From contig NZ_NWSV01000004.1 in assembly GCF_002531935.1 (NCBI RefSeq), positions 310,001 to 374,000 of the forward strand: a stretch of DNA of 64,000 nucleotides, read 5' to 3'. Below are positions 9,893-18,580 of this stretch, one piece after another. Each line of letters begins with the position of its first letter. Within the stretch, counting starts at the first letter, position 1. Below the pieces are notes generated by a model. It was not told where the DNA came from. It made no database searches and was given only the letters and a program-made list of their open reading frames with translations. The DNA is from Rhizobium chutanense (GTDB taxonomy: Bacteria; Pseudomonadota; Alphaproteobacteria; Rhizobiales; Rhizobiaceae). A program made the translations under genes and the position numbers.

Positions 9893-11094
9893 GTGCGGCC
9901 CCAGGCTTTGTGAATGCCGGCGAGAACCTCGCTGTTGGCGGCGTTGACCGATTCCAGCGCCCGATCGTAAGTCGAGCGGCGCACCTGCCCCTTCTCGATC
10001 TCGAAGAGCGTCTGCTTGGTCAGGCCGGCATCGGCGATCGCCGTCGATTTGAGAATGGTCGCCGTCAGCACGTCGTCGCCGAACAGGCTGCGCAGCAGCG
10101 CCACGATCTGCGACTGCGGCGCGTCGAAAGGCTCGTGGCGGGTGACGATGTATTTGATGAAATCATGCTGCAGATCACCGCCGGCCTTGCGCACGACGGA
10201 GAGCAGATCCGAAGTCATCAGCAGGAATTGCGACATCGAGGCGACATCGACCATCTGCGGATGGATGGTGATCAGCAGCGATGTCGCGGCGCAGACGGCG
10301 CCGAGGGTGAGATAACCGAGCTGTGGTGGGCAGTCGATCACCACGACGTCGTAATCGGCCTCGACCTCGGCAATGGCAACGCCGACGCGGCGGAAGAACA
10401 GCTCCGCCGGCTTCTGGCGATCGTTGAGCGCCCGCGGCGTCTCATGTTCGAATTCCATCAGTTCGAGATTGCCCGGCACCAGATCGAGCCCGTCGAAATA
10501 GGTCTTGCGGACAATGTCCTTCAGCGGCTTGCGCCCCGCATCGTAGCGGATGGCGCCATAGAGCGTATCGCCGTCGGCAAGATCGAATTCCGGTTGGACG
10601 CCGAGCATGGAAGACAGCGAGGCCTGCGGATCGAGATCGATGGCGAGCACCCGGTACCCTTCCAGCGCCAGATACTGCGCCAGATAAAGCGTCGTCGTCG
10701 TCTTGGCCGATCCGCCCTTGAAATTGGTAACGGCAACCGTCTGCAGCTTCTCGCCGGGGCGCCGCCAGGGCAGATAGGAAAGCGCATCCTTCGGCTTGAG
10801 CTTTGCCATATAATGGCGCAATTCATTGATCTGGCCGAGCGTATAGGAGCGCCGGCCATTCTGCGAAAGCTCCGGCTGCGGGCCTTTGCCATCGAGCGAC
10901 AGCTGGCGAAGATAGCCGTCGGAAACGCCGATCATCTGCGCCGCCTCGCCGGAGGAGAATGTGCGCAGCGTCTTCTGCGCGAGCGGCGGAAACAGCTTGT
11001 CGCGCAGCAGCTTCAGCTGCCGCGAAAGCTGGTTCGCATGCCGCTCGATCCGTACATCTGTCGTCGATACGCTAATGTTGTCCAAAACACTCAA
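9889..11094 (-). CDS. repA: RepA, ParA-like partition ATPase and autorepressor
   Basis: A 401-residue ParA-family protein of the RepA class. The N-terminal HTH-containing part (about 40-110: SSGEAAQMIGVSDGYLRQLSLDGKGPQPELSQNGRRSYTLGQINELRHYM) precedes the deviant Walker A (KGGSAKTTT, about 122-130), Walker A' (VLAIDLDPQASLSS) and Walker B (YDVVVIDCPPQLGYLT). RepA is the partition ATPase and, with RepB, represses the operon. The start is TTG at 11094, but an AAGGA sits directly against it; TTG at 11085 is better spaced and equally possible. A strong inverted repeat and a parS lie upstream. Confidence 0.95.
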   Translation of the reverse strand: MSVLDNISVSTTDVRIERHANQLSRQLKLLRDKLFPPLAQKTLRTFSSGEAAQMIGVSDGYLRQLSLDGKGPQPELSQNGRRSYTLGQINELRHYMAKLKPKDALSYLPWRRPGEKLQTVAVTNFKGGSAKTTTTLYLAQYLALEGYRVLAIDLDPQASLSSMLGVQPEFDLADGDTLYGAIRYDAGRKPLKDIVRKTYFDGLDLVPGNLELMEFEHETPRALNDRQKPAELFFRRVGVAIAEVEADYDVVVIDCPPQLGYLTLGAVCAATSLLITIHPQMVDVASMSQFLLMTSDLLSVVRKAGGDLQHDFIKYIVTRHEPFDAPQSQIVALLRSLFGDDVLTATILKSTAIADAGLTKQTLFEIEKGQVRRSTYDRALESVNAANSEVLAGIHKAWGRT

Positions 11095-11100
11095 TCCTTT

Positions 11101-11143
11101 TCGATGCGCTTTTCTGTCAACATAGCGTCAAAAAGCGTATCGA
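11101..11143. promoter_or_regulatory. Inverted repeat in the repA leader, candidate RepA operator
   Basis: TCGATGCGCTTTT (11101-11113) and AAAAGCGTATCGA (11131-11143) form 13-bp arms matching at 12 of 13 positions, 17 bp apart, immediately upstream of repA. On the minus strand the spacer contains TTGACG and TTGACA. repABC operons are repressed by RepA at such dyads near the promoter. The exact -10 could not be fixed. Confidence 0.65.
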
Positions 11144-11202
11144 AAGTGACACGATTCGGGATTTGCAGCAACAATGGGGCCTTAGCGCCATCCACAGGCT
11201 TG

Positions 11203-11218
11203 GTTGGCCGCGGCCAAC
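11203..11218. repeat. parS site between repA and cobF
   Basis: GTTGGCCGCGGCCAAC, identical to the site in repB, located about 110 bp upstream of repA and 70 bp upstream of the cobF start. Two or more such sites near repABC are normal. Its closeness to cobF means RepB loading could shade the cob leader. Confidence 0.88.
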
Positions 11219-11287
11219 TCTTTCTCCCCGGCCTTGCGGCGAGCAGGCTTTTTCGGCAAGACCACCAGGAATCACGGGAGTATCGGC

Positions 11288-12052
11288 TTGAAGCACATCC
11301 TTATCATCGGCATCGGCACGGGCAACCCGGAGCACCTCACCATCCAGGCGATCAATGCGATGAACGCGGCCGACGCGATCTTCCTGCCGGTCAAGGGCGC
11401 AGGCAAGGAAGAGCTCGCCGAAATCCGGCGTGACATCTGCGAACGCTACATCACGCGACCGGGCGTCAGCATTTCAGAATTCAAGGTGCCGCAACGCCAG
11501 ACGACGGAAAGAACCTATGCGCAAAGCGTCGACGCCTGGCACGGCGAAATCGCCCGCATCTATGAAGCGCTGATCTCCGGTCTGCCGGATGAGAGCCGCG
11601 GCGCCTTTCTCGTCTGGGGCGATCCCAGTCTCTATGACAGCACGATCCGTATTATCGAACGTGTGCGGCAGGCAGCCGGCCTGGATTTCGACTACAGCGT
11701 CATTCCCGGCATCACCAGCATCCAGGCTCTCGCGGCCAGCCACAAAATCCCGGTCAACCTTGTCGGCAAGCCAATCGAGATCACCACCGGGCGCCGGCTG
11801 GCGCAGGACGGGCTCCAGGCGGCCACGACTGTTGTCATGCTCGACGGCGAACAGGCCTTTGCCAAGATCGACGATCCCGATGCCGAGATCTTCTGGGGCG
11901 CCTATCTCGGCACCGAGGATGAGATCGTCAGATCCGGACGGCTCGGCGATATCGCCGCCGACATTGTGACGCTGAGGGCCGAAGCCAGGCGGCGGCACGG
12001 TTGGATCATGGACATCTATCTCCTGCGCAAGGGACGGGATTTCGAGGAATAA
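11288..12052 (+). CDS. cobF: Precorrin-6A synthase (deacetylating), CobF
   Basis: A 254-residue SAM-dependent C1 methyltransferase of aerobic cobalamin synthesis. It methylates C-1 and removes acetate during conversion of precorrin-5 to precorrin-6A. It has the SUMT/tetrapyrrole methylase start (KHILIIGIGTGNPEHLT), the GDPSLYDS motif and the VIPGITSIQALAASHKIPVNLVG segment specific to CobF. I chose TTG 11288, with GGGAG seven bases before it; upstream in-frame codons run through the parS palindrome and show no homology. Stand-alone with a 73-bp gap to cobG, it is likely in the same direction of transcription. Confidence 0.9.
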   Translation: MKHILIIGIGTGNPEHLTIQAINAMNAADAIFLPVKGAGKEELAEIRRDICERYITRPGVSISEFKVPQRQTTERTYAQSVDAWHGEIARIYEALISGLPDESRGAFLVWGDPSLYDSTIRIIERVRQAAGLDFDYSVIPGITSIQALAASHKIPVNLVGKPIEITTGRRLAQDGLQAATTVVMLDGEQAFAKIDDPDAEIFWGAYLGTEDEIVRSGRLGDIAADIVTLRAEARRRHGWIMDIYLLRKGRDFEE

Positions 12053-12125
12053 CCGGCCCAAACCGTTTCCATCATGTTTTGCCGCACCGGCTGCGATCAT
12101 GTAAGACATGATCAGAGGATTGAGC

Positions 12126-13508
12126 ATGGGAATTGAGGCCGCAACAGTGATCGACAGGACAAGCGAGGCAGACCGGCACGGTCGCCAGGCGGCGAAGATC
12201 CGCGCCCGCGGCGCCTGCCCGGCCCTGTCGGCGCCGATGCCGACCGGCGACGGTCTGCTGGTGCGGCTGCGACCGGCCGGCGGCGCGCTGACGCTGTCGC
12301 AATTTGCAAGCCTTGCCGGCGCCGCCGCCGCACACGGAAACGGCATTCTCGAGATCACCGCGCGCGGCAATCTGCAGATCCGCGGGCTGCGGGCCGAGAC
12401 GGTCGGACCGCTCGCTGCCGATATCCATGCCGCCGGGATCGCCGTGCCGGACGGGCCGGCGATCGAGACCTCGCCGCTGCACGGCATCGATCCGGAAGAG
12501 GTGAGCGATCCGGCGGCGATGGAACTGGCCTTGCGCAATAGCCTCCCCGAATTGCTCGCCTCGCCGCGGCTTGCGCCGAAACTGTCGATCGTCGTCGACG
12601 GCGGCGGAGCATTCCATCTGTCGGCGCTTTCTGCCGATATCCGTCTCGTCGCCGTATCCCACTCGGATTGGCTGCTCGCGATCGACGGCGACGGTGCGAC
12701 GGCAACACCCGTGGCGACCGGTCCTGCGGAGGCGGCGATATCGGCCGCCGGCGAAATTCTGAGCCTGCTGGCCGCGCTCGGGCAGGGCAGGCGGGCACGG
12801 CATATCGATCCGGCGCTGCTGCGGGCGCGTTTTCCCGCTATGGATCAGCTTCGCGCCATTCCGTCACGCGCGGCAAACATGCCGCTATCCGGCCGGCATC
12901 GGCTGGCAGATGGCAAAACCGTGCTCGGCGTCCGCCCGGAATTCGGACAGATGCGGGCGCCCGATCTGACCGCCCTGCTCGATCTCGCGGAGGCCCATGG
13001 CGCAACAGCCATTCGGCTTGCACCCGGCCGCGGTTTCTTCCTCATCGGGCTTCCAGCAGATACAGTGCCGGCTATGCAGATCGCAGCAGCGGAGCATGGC
13101 TTCGGCGCGCAAGCCGGCCAGAGGAGCGAACATATCGCCGCCTGCGCCGGCGCCGGCGCCTGCGGCTCGGCCTTCTACGAGACGAGAACTCTGGCGCGCC
13201 GCATCCTTGCCGCAGCCCCCACCCTGTTCGACGGTTCGCTGACGCTGCATCTCACCGGTTGCGCCAAGGGCTGCGCCCATGCGCGGCCGGCGCTGACCCT
13301 GACGGGCACCGCCGAGGGTTATAACCTCATCCTCAACGGGTTGGCCGCGGATCAGCCGGACGAACGGATCGCTGGCGGTCGGATCGATTTCGCTATAGAG
13401 AGGCTCGCCCGGTCCATCGAAGACAACAGAAGCGCTGGCGAATCGGCTGCCGCCTGCCTTACACGGCTTGGCGCAACCGGCATTTTAGAGGCGCTGCGAC
13501 AGGAATAG
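12126..13508 (+). CDS. cobG: Precorrin-3B synthase, CobG
   Basis: A 460-residue sulfite/nitrite-reductase-like oxygenase that converts precorrin-3A to precorrin-3B in the aerobic pathway. It has two ferredoxin-like half domains (GDGLLVRLRPAGGALTLSQF near 35-55 and RPEFGQMRAPDLTALLDLAE near 265) and the siroheme/[4Fe-4S] cysteines in ACAGAGACGSAFYETR and TGCAKGCAHARPA. ATG 12126 follows AGAGGATT; an ATG at 12108 (466 aa) lacks a clear ribosome-binding site. It is the first gene of the tight cobGHIJ run. The presence of cobG marks the oxygen-dependent route. Confidence 0.93.
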   Translation: MGIEAATVIDRTSEADRHGRQAAKIRARGACPALSAPMPTGDGLLVRLRPAGGALTLSQFASLAGAAAAHGNGILEITARGNLQIRGLRAETVGPLAADIHAAGIAVPDGPAIETSPLHGIDPEEVSDPAAMELALRNSLPELLASPRLAPKLSIVVDGGGAFHLSALSADIRLVAVSHSDWLLAIDGDGATATPVATGPAEAAISAAGEILSLLAALGQGRRARHIDPALLRARFPAMDQLRAIPSRAANMPLSGRHRLADGKTVLGVRPEFGQMRAPDLTALLDLAEAHGATAIRLAPGRGFFLIGLPADTVPAMQIAAAEHGFGAQAGQRSEHIAACAGAGACGSAFYETRTLARRILAAAPTLFDGSLTLHLTGCAKGCAHARPALTLTGTAEGYNLILNGLAADQPDERIAGGRIDFAIERLARSIEDNRSAGESAAACLTRLGATGILEALRQE

Positions 13509-13510
13509 GA

Positions 13511-14143
13511 ATGCCAGACTACGATTATATCCGCAGCGGCGACGCGATCTACGAGCGTTCCTTTGCGATCATCCGCGCCGAGGCCGATCTTTCGCGCTTC
13601 ACCGAAGAGCAAGCCGAAATCGCCGTGCGCATGATCCATGCCTGCGGGCTGGTCGAGGCGGCGGAGCATTTCGTCTTCTCCGCCGATGTCGTCGGGGCGG
13701 CGCGCGCCGCGCTGAAGGACGGGGCGCCGATCTTCTGCGACGCGGAAATGGTCTCCCATGGCATCACCCGGGCGCGGCTGCCGGCGCTGAACGAGGTGAT
13801 CTGCACACTGCGCGATCCCGCCACACCGGAGCTGGCGCGCGAGACCGGCAATACCCGCTCGGCCGCCGCCATGCATCTCTGGCTCGACCGGCTCGGCGGC
13901 AGCGTCGTCGCCATCGGCAATGCACCGACCGCGCTGTTCCACCTGCTCGAACTCCTGCGCGACGGCGCCCCGAAACCCGCCGCGATCCTCGGCATGCCTG
14001 TCGGCTTCGTCGGCGCGGCCGAATCCAAGGATGCGCTGGCGGAAAATTCCTATGGCGTCCCCTTCGCCATCGTGCGCGGCCGGCTCGGCGGCAGCGCCAT
14101 GACGGCAGCCGCCATCAATGCACTGGCGAGGCCCGGCCTATGA
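13511..14143 (+). CDS. cobH: Precorrin-8X methylmutase, CobH
   Basis: A 210-residue protein that moves the C-11 methyl to C-12, producing hydrogenobyrinate. Conserved features are EIAVRMIHACGLVEAA with the catalytic His near residue 43, the DVVGAARAALKDGAPIFCDAEMVSHGI segment, and AAIIGNAPTALFHLLELL-type core (VVAIGNAPTALFHLLEL). Full family length. It starts 2 bp after cobG and overlaps cobI by 4 nt, so translation is coupled along cobGHIJ. Confidence 0.95.
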   Translation: MPDYDYIRSGDAIYERSFAIIRAEADLSRFTEEQAEIAVRMIHACGLVEAAEHFVFSADVVGAARAALKDGAPIFCDAEMVSHGITRARLPALNEVICTLRDPATPELARETGNTRSAAAMHLWLDRLGGSVVAIGNAPTALFHLLELLRDGAPKPAAILGMPVGFVGAAESKDALAENSYGVPFAIVRGRLGGSAMTAAAINALARPGL

Positions 14144-14871
14144 CGACATCAGGCCGTCTCATCGGCGTCGGCACCGGTCCCGGCGACCCGGAACTGCTGA
14201 CCCTCAAGGCCGTCCGCGCCATCGAAGGCGCCGACGTGATCGCCTATTTCGCCAAGCAGGGCAGGGGGGGCAACGGCAAGGCGATCGTCGAGCCGCTGCT
14301 GAAACCCGGCACGACGTTGCTGCCGCTCTATTATCCCGTCACCACCGAGATCGACAAGAACGACGAACGCTACCGGAGCCTGATCACCGAATTCTACGAT
14401 CGCTCCGCCGAAGCCGTCGCCTGTTATCTCGATGCCGGGCGCACCGTCGCCGTGCTCAGCGAAGGCGACCCGCTGTTCTACGGCTCTTATATGCATCTGC
14501 ATGTCAGGCTGTCCCAGCGCTACCCGACGGAAGTGATCCCCGGCATCAGCGCCATGTCCGGCTGCTGGTCGCTGGTGGGCATGCCGATCGTCCAGGGTGA
14601 CGACGTGCTTTCCGTACTGCCCGGTACGATGGCCGAGACCGAGCTGACCCGCCGCCTGGCCGATACGCAGGCCGCCGTCATCATGAAGGTCGGCCGCAAC
14701 CTGCCGAAGATCCGCCGGGCGCTGGCGGCAGCCGGCCGGCTTGCCGAAGCCGTCTATGTCGAGCGCGGCACCATGGCCAATGCAGCAATGGAAAAGCTTG
14801 TCGACAAGGCCGAAGGCGATGCCCCGTATTTTTCGCTGGTGCTGGTGCCGGGCTGGGAGGAGAGCCGATGA
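14140..14871 (+). CDS. cobI: Precorrin-2 C20-methyltransferase, CobI
   Basis: A 243-residue SAM-dependent tetrapyrrole methylase that adds the C-20 methyl to precorrin-2. It carries RLIGVGTGPGDPELLTLKAVRAIEGADVIAYF, the SEGDPLFYGSYMHLHVRL motif and VIPGISAMSGCWSLVGMPIVQGDDVLSVLPGT, all diagnostic of CobI/CbiL. It overlaps cobH and cobJ by 4 nt each (ATGA). Confidence 0.95.
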   Translation: MTTSGRLIGVGTGPGDPELLTLKAVRAIEGADVIAYFAKQGRGGNGKAIVEPLLKPGTTLLPLYYPVTTEIDKNDERYRSLITEFYDRSAEAVACYLDAGRTVAVLSEGDPLFYGSYMHLHVRLSQRYPTEVIPGISAMSGCWSLVGMPIVQGDDVLSVLPGTMAETELTRRLADTQAAVIMKVGRNLPKIRRALAAAGRLAEAVYVERGTMANAAMEKLVDKAEGDAPYFSLVLVPGWEESR

Positions 14872-15632
14872 GCGGCCAGCTTTTCGTGATCGGCACCGGT
14901 CCCGGCAATCCCGAGCAGATGACGCCGGAAGCGCTTGATGTCGTCGACCAGGCAACGGATTTCTTCGGCTACGGACCCTATCTCGACAGGCTGCAACTGC
15001 GCGACGATCAGCTGCGTCATGCCTCGGACAATCGCGAGGAGCTGAGCAGGGCCGAGGCGGCCCTTTCCATGGCAGCTGACGGTGCGAAAGTCTGCGTCGT
15101 CTCCGGCGGCGACCCCGGCGTCTTCGCCATGGCGGCGGCCGTCTGCGAGGCGATCGAGAACGGCCCGGCAGCATGGCGCGCGGTCGATCTCACCATTCTG
15201 CCCGGCATCACGGCGATGCTGGCGGTGGCGGCAAGGGCCGGCGCGCCGCTTGGCCACGATTTCTGCGCCATCTCATTATCCGACAATCTAAAGCCTTGGA
15301 ATATAATCGAAAAACGCCTTGAACTGGCGGCGAAGGCAGGCTTTGTCATCGCCCTCTATAATCCGATCAGCCGGGCGCGGCCCTGGCAGCTCGGCGACGC
15401 CTTCAAGCTGCTGCGCGACCATCTGCCCCCGGCGACACCGGTTATTTTCGGGCGGGCGGCCGGGCGGCCGGACGAGCGCATCGCCGTCCAACAGCTATCG
15501 CAGGCGGATGCCTCGATTGCCGATATGGCGACCTGCATCATCATCGGCTCCGCCGAGACCCGCATCGTCGCCCGGCCCGGCAGGCCGGATCTCGTCTATA
15601 CCCCGCGTTTCCTAGCGGGAGGAAAGAGGTGA
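14868..15632 (+). CDS. cobJ: Precorrin-3B C17-methyltransferase, CobJ
   Basis: A 254-residue methylase catalysing C-17 methylation with ring contraction. It has LFVIGTGPGNPEQMTPEALDVVDQATDFFGYGPY, the VVSGGDPGVFAMAAAV motif and the family signature HDFCAISLSDNLKPWNIIEKRL with ALYNPISRARPWQL. It overlaps cobI by 4 nt. Its 3' end overlaps the oppositely oriented cobK by 37 bp. Confidence 0.95.
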   Translation: MSGQLFVIGTGPGNPEQMTPEALDVVDQATDFFGYGPYLDRLQLRDDQLRHASDNREELSRAEAALSMAADGAKVCVVSGGDPGVFAMAAAVCEAIENGPAAWRAVDLTILPGITAMLAVAARAGAPLGHDFCAISLSDNLKPWNIIEKRLELAAKAGFVIALYNPISRARPWQLGDAFKLLRDHLPPATPVIFGRAAGRPDERIAVQQLSQADASIADMATCIIIGSAETRIVARPGRPDLVYTPRFLAGGKR

Positions 15633-16366
15633 TCGATCACCGCCAGCGCCGCTTCGACGGTATCGACCGCCGTGACCGTGGAGGCCGGCGCGCGTGCGAC
15701 CATCATCACATCGATGCCGAGCAGGCGGGCTGCCTCGATCTTCGCATAGGTGGCGCCGCCACCGCTGTTCTTGGCGACGATGACATCGATGTCGTGCCGC
15801 CTCAGCAGATCGCATTCGCCTTCCAGCGTGAACGGCCCACGATCAATCACATAGTCGACATGATCGAGCCCAAGCGGCGGCTCGACAGGGTCGACGCTGC
15901 GGACGAGATAGCGATGATGCGGCGCCGCTTCCGCATGATGCGCGCCCTGCCGGCCCGTCGCCAGGAAGACCTTGCGGGGGGAGGGGCCGAGCGCTGCGAT
16001 GGCCGCCGGAATACTCGGCGCGTCCCGCCAGCGGTCGCCCGGCAGACGCTGCCATTCGGGACGGCGCAGAGCGATCGCAACAATACCGGTGGCCTCAGCC
16101 GCAAAGGCGGCATTGGCGGAAATGCGCTCGGCGAAAGGGTGCGTGGCGTCGATCAGCAGCTGATATCCGCCCGCCTTCAGGAAATCGGCGAGCGCTGCAG
16201 CGCCGCCGAAACCGCCGACGCGAACCGGAACCGGCTGTGCGGCCGGTTTTTCGGTGCGCCCGGCCAGCGACAGCAGAATATCGCCATCTCCCCGTGCCGC
16301 CAACGCTTCGGCGAGCAGACGCGCCTCGCTGGTGCCGCCGAGGATCAGGATGCGAGGTCTTCCCAT
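15596..16366 (-). CDS. cobK: Precorrin-6A reductase, CobK
   Basis: A 256-residue NADPH-dependent reductase of precorrin-6A. It starts [22 protein letters not shown], the family Rossmann-like opening; the longer frame to 16417 adds residues without homology. Other motifs are LLIDATHPFAERISANA, KVFLATGRQGAHHAEA and DVIVAKNSGGGATYAKIEAARLLGIDVMMVAR. It lies on the opposite strand within the cob cluster, as in other rhizobia. Its ATG shares a single CATG (16364-16367) with the divergent cobL ATG, and its end overlaps cobJ. Confidence 0.94.
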   Translation of the reverse strand: MGRPRILILGGTSEARLLAEALAARGDGDILLSLAGRTEKPAAQPVPVRVGGFGGAAALADFLKAGGYQLLIDATHPFAERISANAAFAAEATGIVAIALRRPEWQRLPGDRWRDAPSIPAAIAALGPSPRKVFLATGRQGAHHAEAAPHHRYLVRSVDPVEPPLGLDHVDYVIDRGPFTLEGECDLLRRHDIDVIVAKNSGGGATYAKIEAARLLGIDVMMVARAPASTVTAVDTVEAALAVIDHLFPPARKRGV

Positions 16367-17597
16367 GTCTGATCTCTCTCCTACATCCGGCCCGCGCTGG
16401 CTGACTATTATCGGCATCGGCGAAGATGGTCCAGCAGGGCTGGGCGAAGAGGCGAGGAGGCTGATCGCATCGGCACCCGCCGTTTTCGGCGGATCGCGGC
16501 ATCACGCGCTCGCCGCCTCGCTGATATCCGGCGAAAGACTTTCCTGGCAGAGCCCGTTCGAGCGCTCGGTCGAGGCCGTGCTCGAACGGCGCGGCACGCC
16601 GGTTGTCGTGCTCGCCTCCGGCGATCCCTTCCTCCATGGCGTCGGCGCCACGCTCTCCCGCCATATCGCGGCGGAAGAGATGCGCACCATCCCGGCGCCC
16701 TCGGCCTTCAGCCTTGCCGCGTCCCGCCTTGGCTGGCCGCTGCAGGAAGTCGCGACGATCTCGCTGCATGGACGGCCGATCGACCTGATCCGGCCGCATC
16801 TGCACCCCGGGCGGCGCATTCTCGCATTGACCTCGGACGAGAAGGGGCCGGGCGAGCTGGCCGCCCTGCTTGCCGCCGCCGGCTTCGGTCAGTCGCAGCT
16901 TACCGTGCTCGAGGCGCTCGGCGGTGCTCGGGAACGGCAGAGACGGGCTGTGGCGGCGGATTTCGATCTCGCGGACATCGATCCTCTGAATGTCTGCGCC
17001 GTCACCGTTGCGGCAGGGGAGGGGGCTCGCATTCTGCCTTTTGCCGCAGGGCTCGAGGACGAACTGTTCGAGCATGACGGGCAGATCACCAAACGCGAAA
17101 TCCGGGCAATGACGCTGTCGGCGCTTGCGCCGCGTCACGACGAAATGCTCTGGGATATCGGCGCCGGCTCGGGATCGATCGGCATCGAATGGATGCTCGC
17201 CGATCCCAGCCTGAAAGCGATCGCCATCGAGCAATCGCCGGAGCGGGCGGCACGCGTCGCCCGCAACGCCTCCGCCTTCGGCGTGCCGCATCTTGCCGTC
17301 ATCGAAGGGACCGCCCCCGATGCGCTGAAAGGCCTGCCGGAACCGGATGTGATCTTCCTCGGCGGCGGCGGCAGCGAGCCCGGCGTCATCGACGCCGCGA
17401 TTGCCGCGCTGAAGCGGGGAGGGCGGCTCGTTGCCAATGCGGTGACGCTGGAGATGGAAGCCATGCTGCTCTTGGAACACGCCAAACGCGGCGGCACGCT
17501 GACACGGATCGAAATATCGCGCGCCGCGCCTGTCGGCAGCATGAGCGGCTGGCGGCCGGCCATGCCGGTAACGCAGTGGCGCTGGACGAAAGGATAA
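16365..17597 (+). CDS. cobL: Precorrin-6Y C5,15-methyltransferase (decarboxylating), CobL
   Basis: A 410-residue two-domain enzyme. The N-terminal methylase domain (CbiE-like, 1-200: [33 protein letters not shown]) methylates C-5. The C-terminal CbiT-like Rossmann methyltransferase (about 215-400: [38 protein letters not shown]) methylates C-15 and decarboxylates. Start ATG 16365 is shared base-for-base with the divergent cobK start. The frame is open upstream to 16254, but that sequence is antisense to cobK. Confidence 0.94.
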   Translation: MSDLSPTSGPRWLTIIGIGEDGPAGLGEEARRLIASAPAVFGGSRHHALAASLISGERLSWQSPFERSVEAVLERRGTPVVVLASGDPFLHGVGATLSRHIAAEEMRTIPAPSAFSLAASRLGWPLQEVATISLHGRPIDLIRPHLHPGRRILALTSDEKGPGELAALLAAAGFGQSQLTVLEALGGARERQRRAVAADFDLADIDPLNVCAVTVAAGEGARILPFAAGLEDELFEHDGQITKREIRAMTLSALAPRHDEMLWDIGAGSGSIGIEWMLADPSLKAIAIEQSPERAARVARNASAFGVPHLAVIEGTAPDALKGLPEPDVIFLGGGGSEPGVIDAAIAALKRGGRLVANAVTLEMEAMLLLEHAKRGGTLTRIEISRAAPVGSMSGWRPAMPVTQWRWTKG

Positions 17598-17601
17598 CGG
17601 C

Positions 17602-18360
17602 ATGAGGGTGCATTTCATCGGCGCGGGGCCAGGGGCTGCGGATCTGATCACGGTGCGCGGCCGCGATCTCATCGGCCAGTGCCCGGTCTGCCTCTATGCC
17701 GGCTCGATCGTCTCGCCCGAACTGCTGCAATATTGCCCGGCGGATGCGCGTATCGTCGATACGGCGCCGATGTCGCTCGATGAAATCGAGGCGGAATATC
17801 TCAGAGCCGCCGCGGCCGGCCAGGATGTCGCCCGGCTGCATTCCGGCGATCTCTCGGTCTGGAGTGCGGTGGCCGAACAGGTGCGCCGGCTGCAAAAACA
17901 CGGCATCGACTATACGATGACGCCGGGCGTTCCGGCCTTTGCTGCCGCAGCCTCGACGCTTGGGCGCGAACTGACCATCCCTGCCGTCGCGCAAAGCCTG
18001 GTGCTGACCCGCGTTTCCGGCCGCGCCTCACCGATGCCGAACGACGAGACGCTGGCGAAATTCGGTGCCACCGGCGCCACGCTGGCGATCCATCTGGCGA
18101 TCCATGCGCTCAAGCAGGTGGTGGAGGAATTGACGCCGCTTTACGGCGCCGACTGCCCGGTCGCGATCGTCGTCAAGGCCTCCTGGCCGGACGAGCGCAT
18201 CCTCTCCGGCACGCTCGCCGATATCGAGACAAAGGTTGCGGCCGAACCGATCGAACGCACGGCGATCATCTTCGTCGGCCCGTCGCTCACAGCGGAGGAT
18301 TTCCGCGAGAGCTCGCTCTATGATCCGGCCTATCAGCGCCGGTTCCGGGGCAGAGAATAA
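17602..18360 (+). CDS. cobM: Precorrin-4 C11-methyltransferase, CobM
   Basis: A 252-residue tetrapyrrole methylase adding the C-11 methyl. It opens [24 protein letters not shown] and carries the [19 protein letters not shown] motif and [24 protein letters not shown], typical of CobM/CbiF. It is 4 bp after cobL. It ends the cob block; RIME-like palindromes follow. Confidence 0.95.
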   Translation: MRVHFIGAGPGAADLITVRGRDLIGQCPVCLYAGSIVSPELLQYCPADARIVDTAPMSLDEIEAEYLRAAAAGQDVARLHSGDLSVWSAVAEQVRRLQKHGIDYTMTPGVPAFAAAASTLGRELTIPAVAQSLVLTRVSGRASPMPNDETLAKFGATGATLAIHLAIHALKQVVEELTPLYGADCPVAIVVKASWPDERILSGTLADIETKVAAEPIERTAIIFVGPSLTAEDFRESSLYDPAYQRRFRGRE

Positions 18361-18452
18361 AGTCGAAGATAGGCCGCGCTGGTGGCGCGGCCCCTCGGAG
18401 ATCAACAACAGGCGATCTTGCTCGCTACGGGCAGCGACAAACCCGCGACGTC

Positions 18453-18562
18453 ATCCTCGGCCTTGTGCCGAGGATCTGCGCACCTCCAATTAAGCATCTG
18501 AAAACAAAAACTTTTCTGTCAACAAATTGCAGCGGGCAGATGCTCGGCGCAAGGCCGAGCAT
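18453..18562. repeat. RIME-like intergenic mosaic element (two palindromes)
   Basis: Two perfect 9-bp stems with 5-nt loops: ATCCTCGGC (18453-18461)/GCCGAGGAT (18467-18475), and ATGCTCGGC (18540-18548)/GCCGAGCAT (18554-18562). The same pair, with nearly identical sequence, recurs at 43584-43661. This matches Rhizobium-specific intergenic mosaic elements. It lies between the convergent cobM and TIM-barrel genes and could end transcription from both sides. Confidence 0.75.
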
Positions 18563-18580
18563 GACGGAGAAGACCTTGTC

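Noticed and set aside
11095..11287. Cobalamin riboswitch before cobF
   Set aside because: No B12-box-like sequence or suitable fold was recognised; the stretch is taken up by the repA-leader inverted repeat and parS. The gap before cobG is too short.
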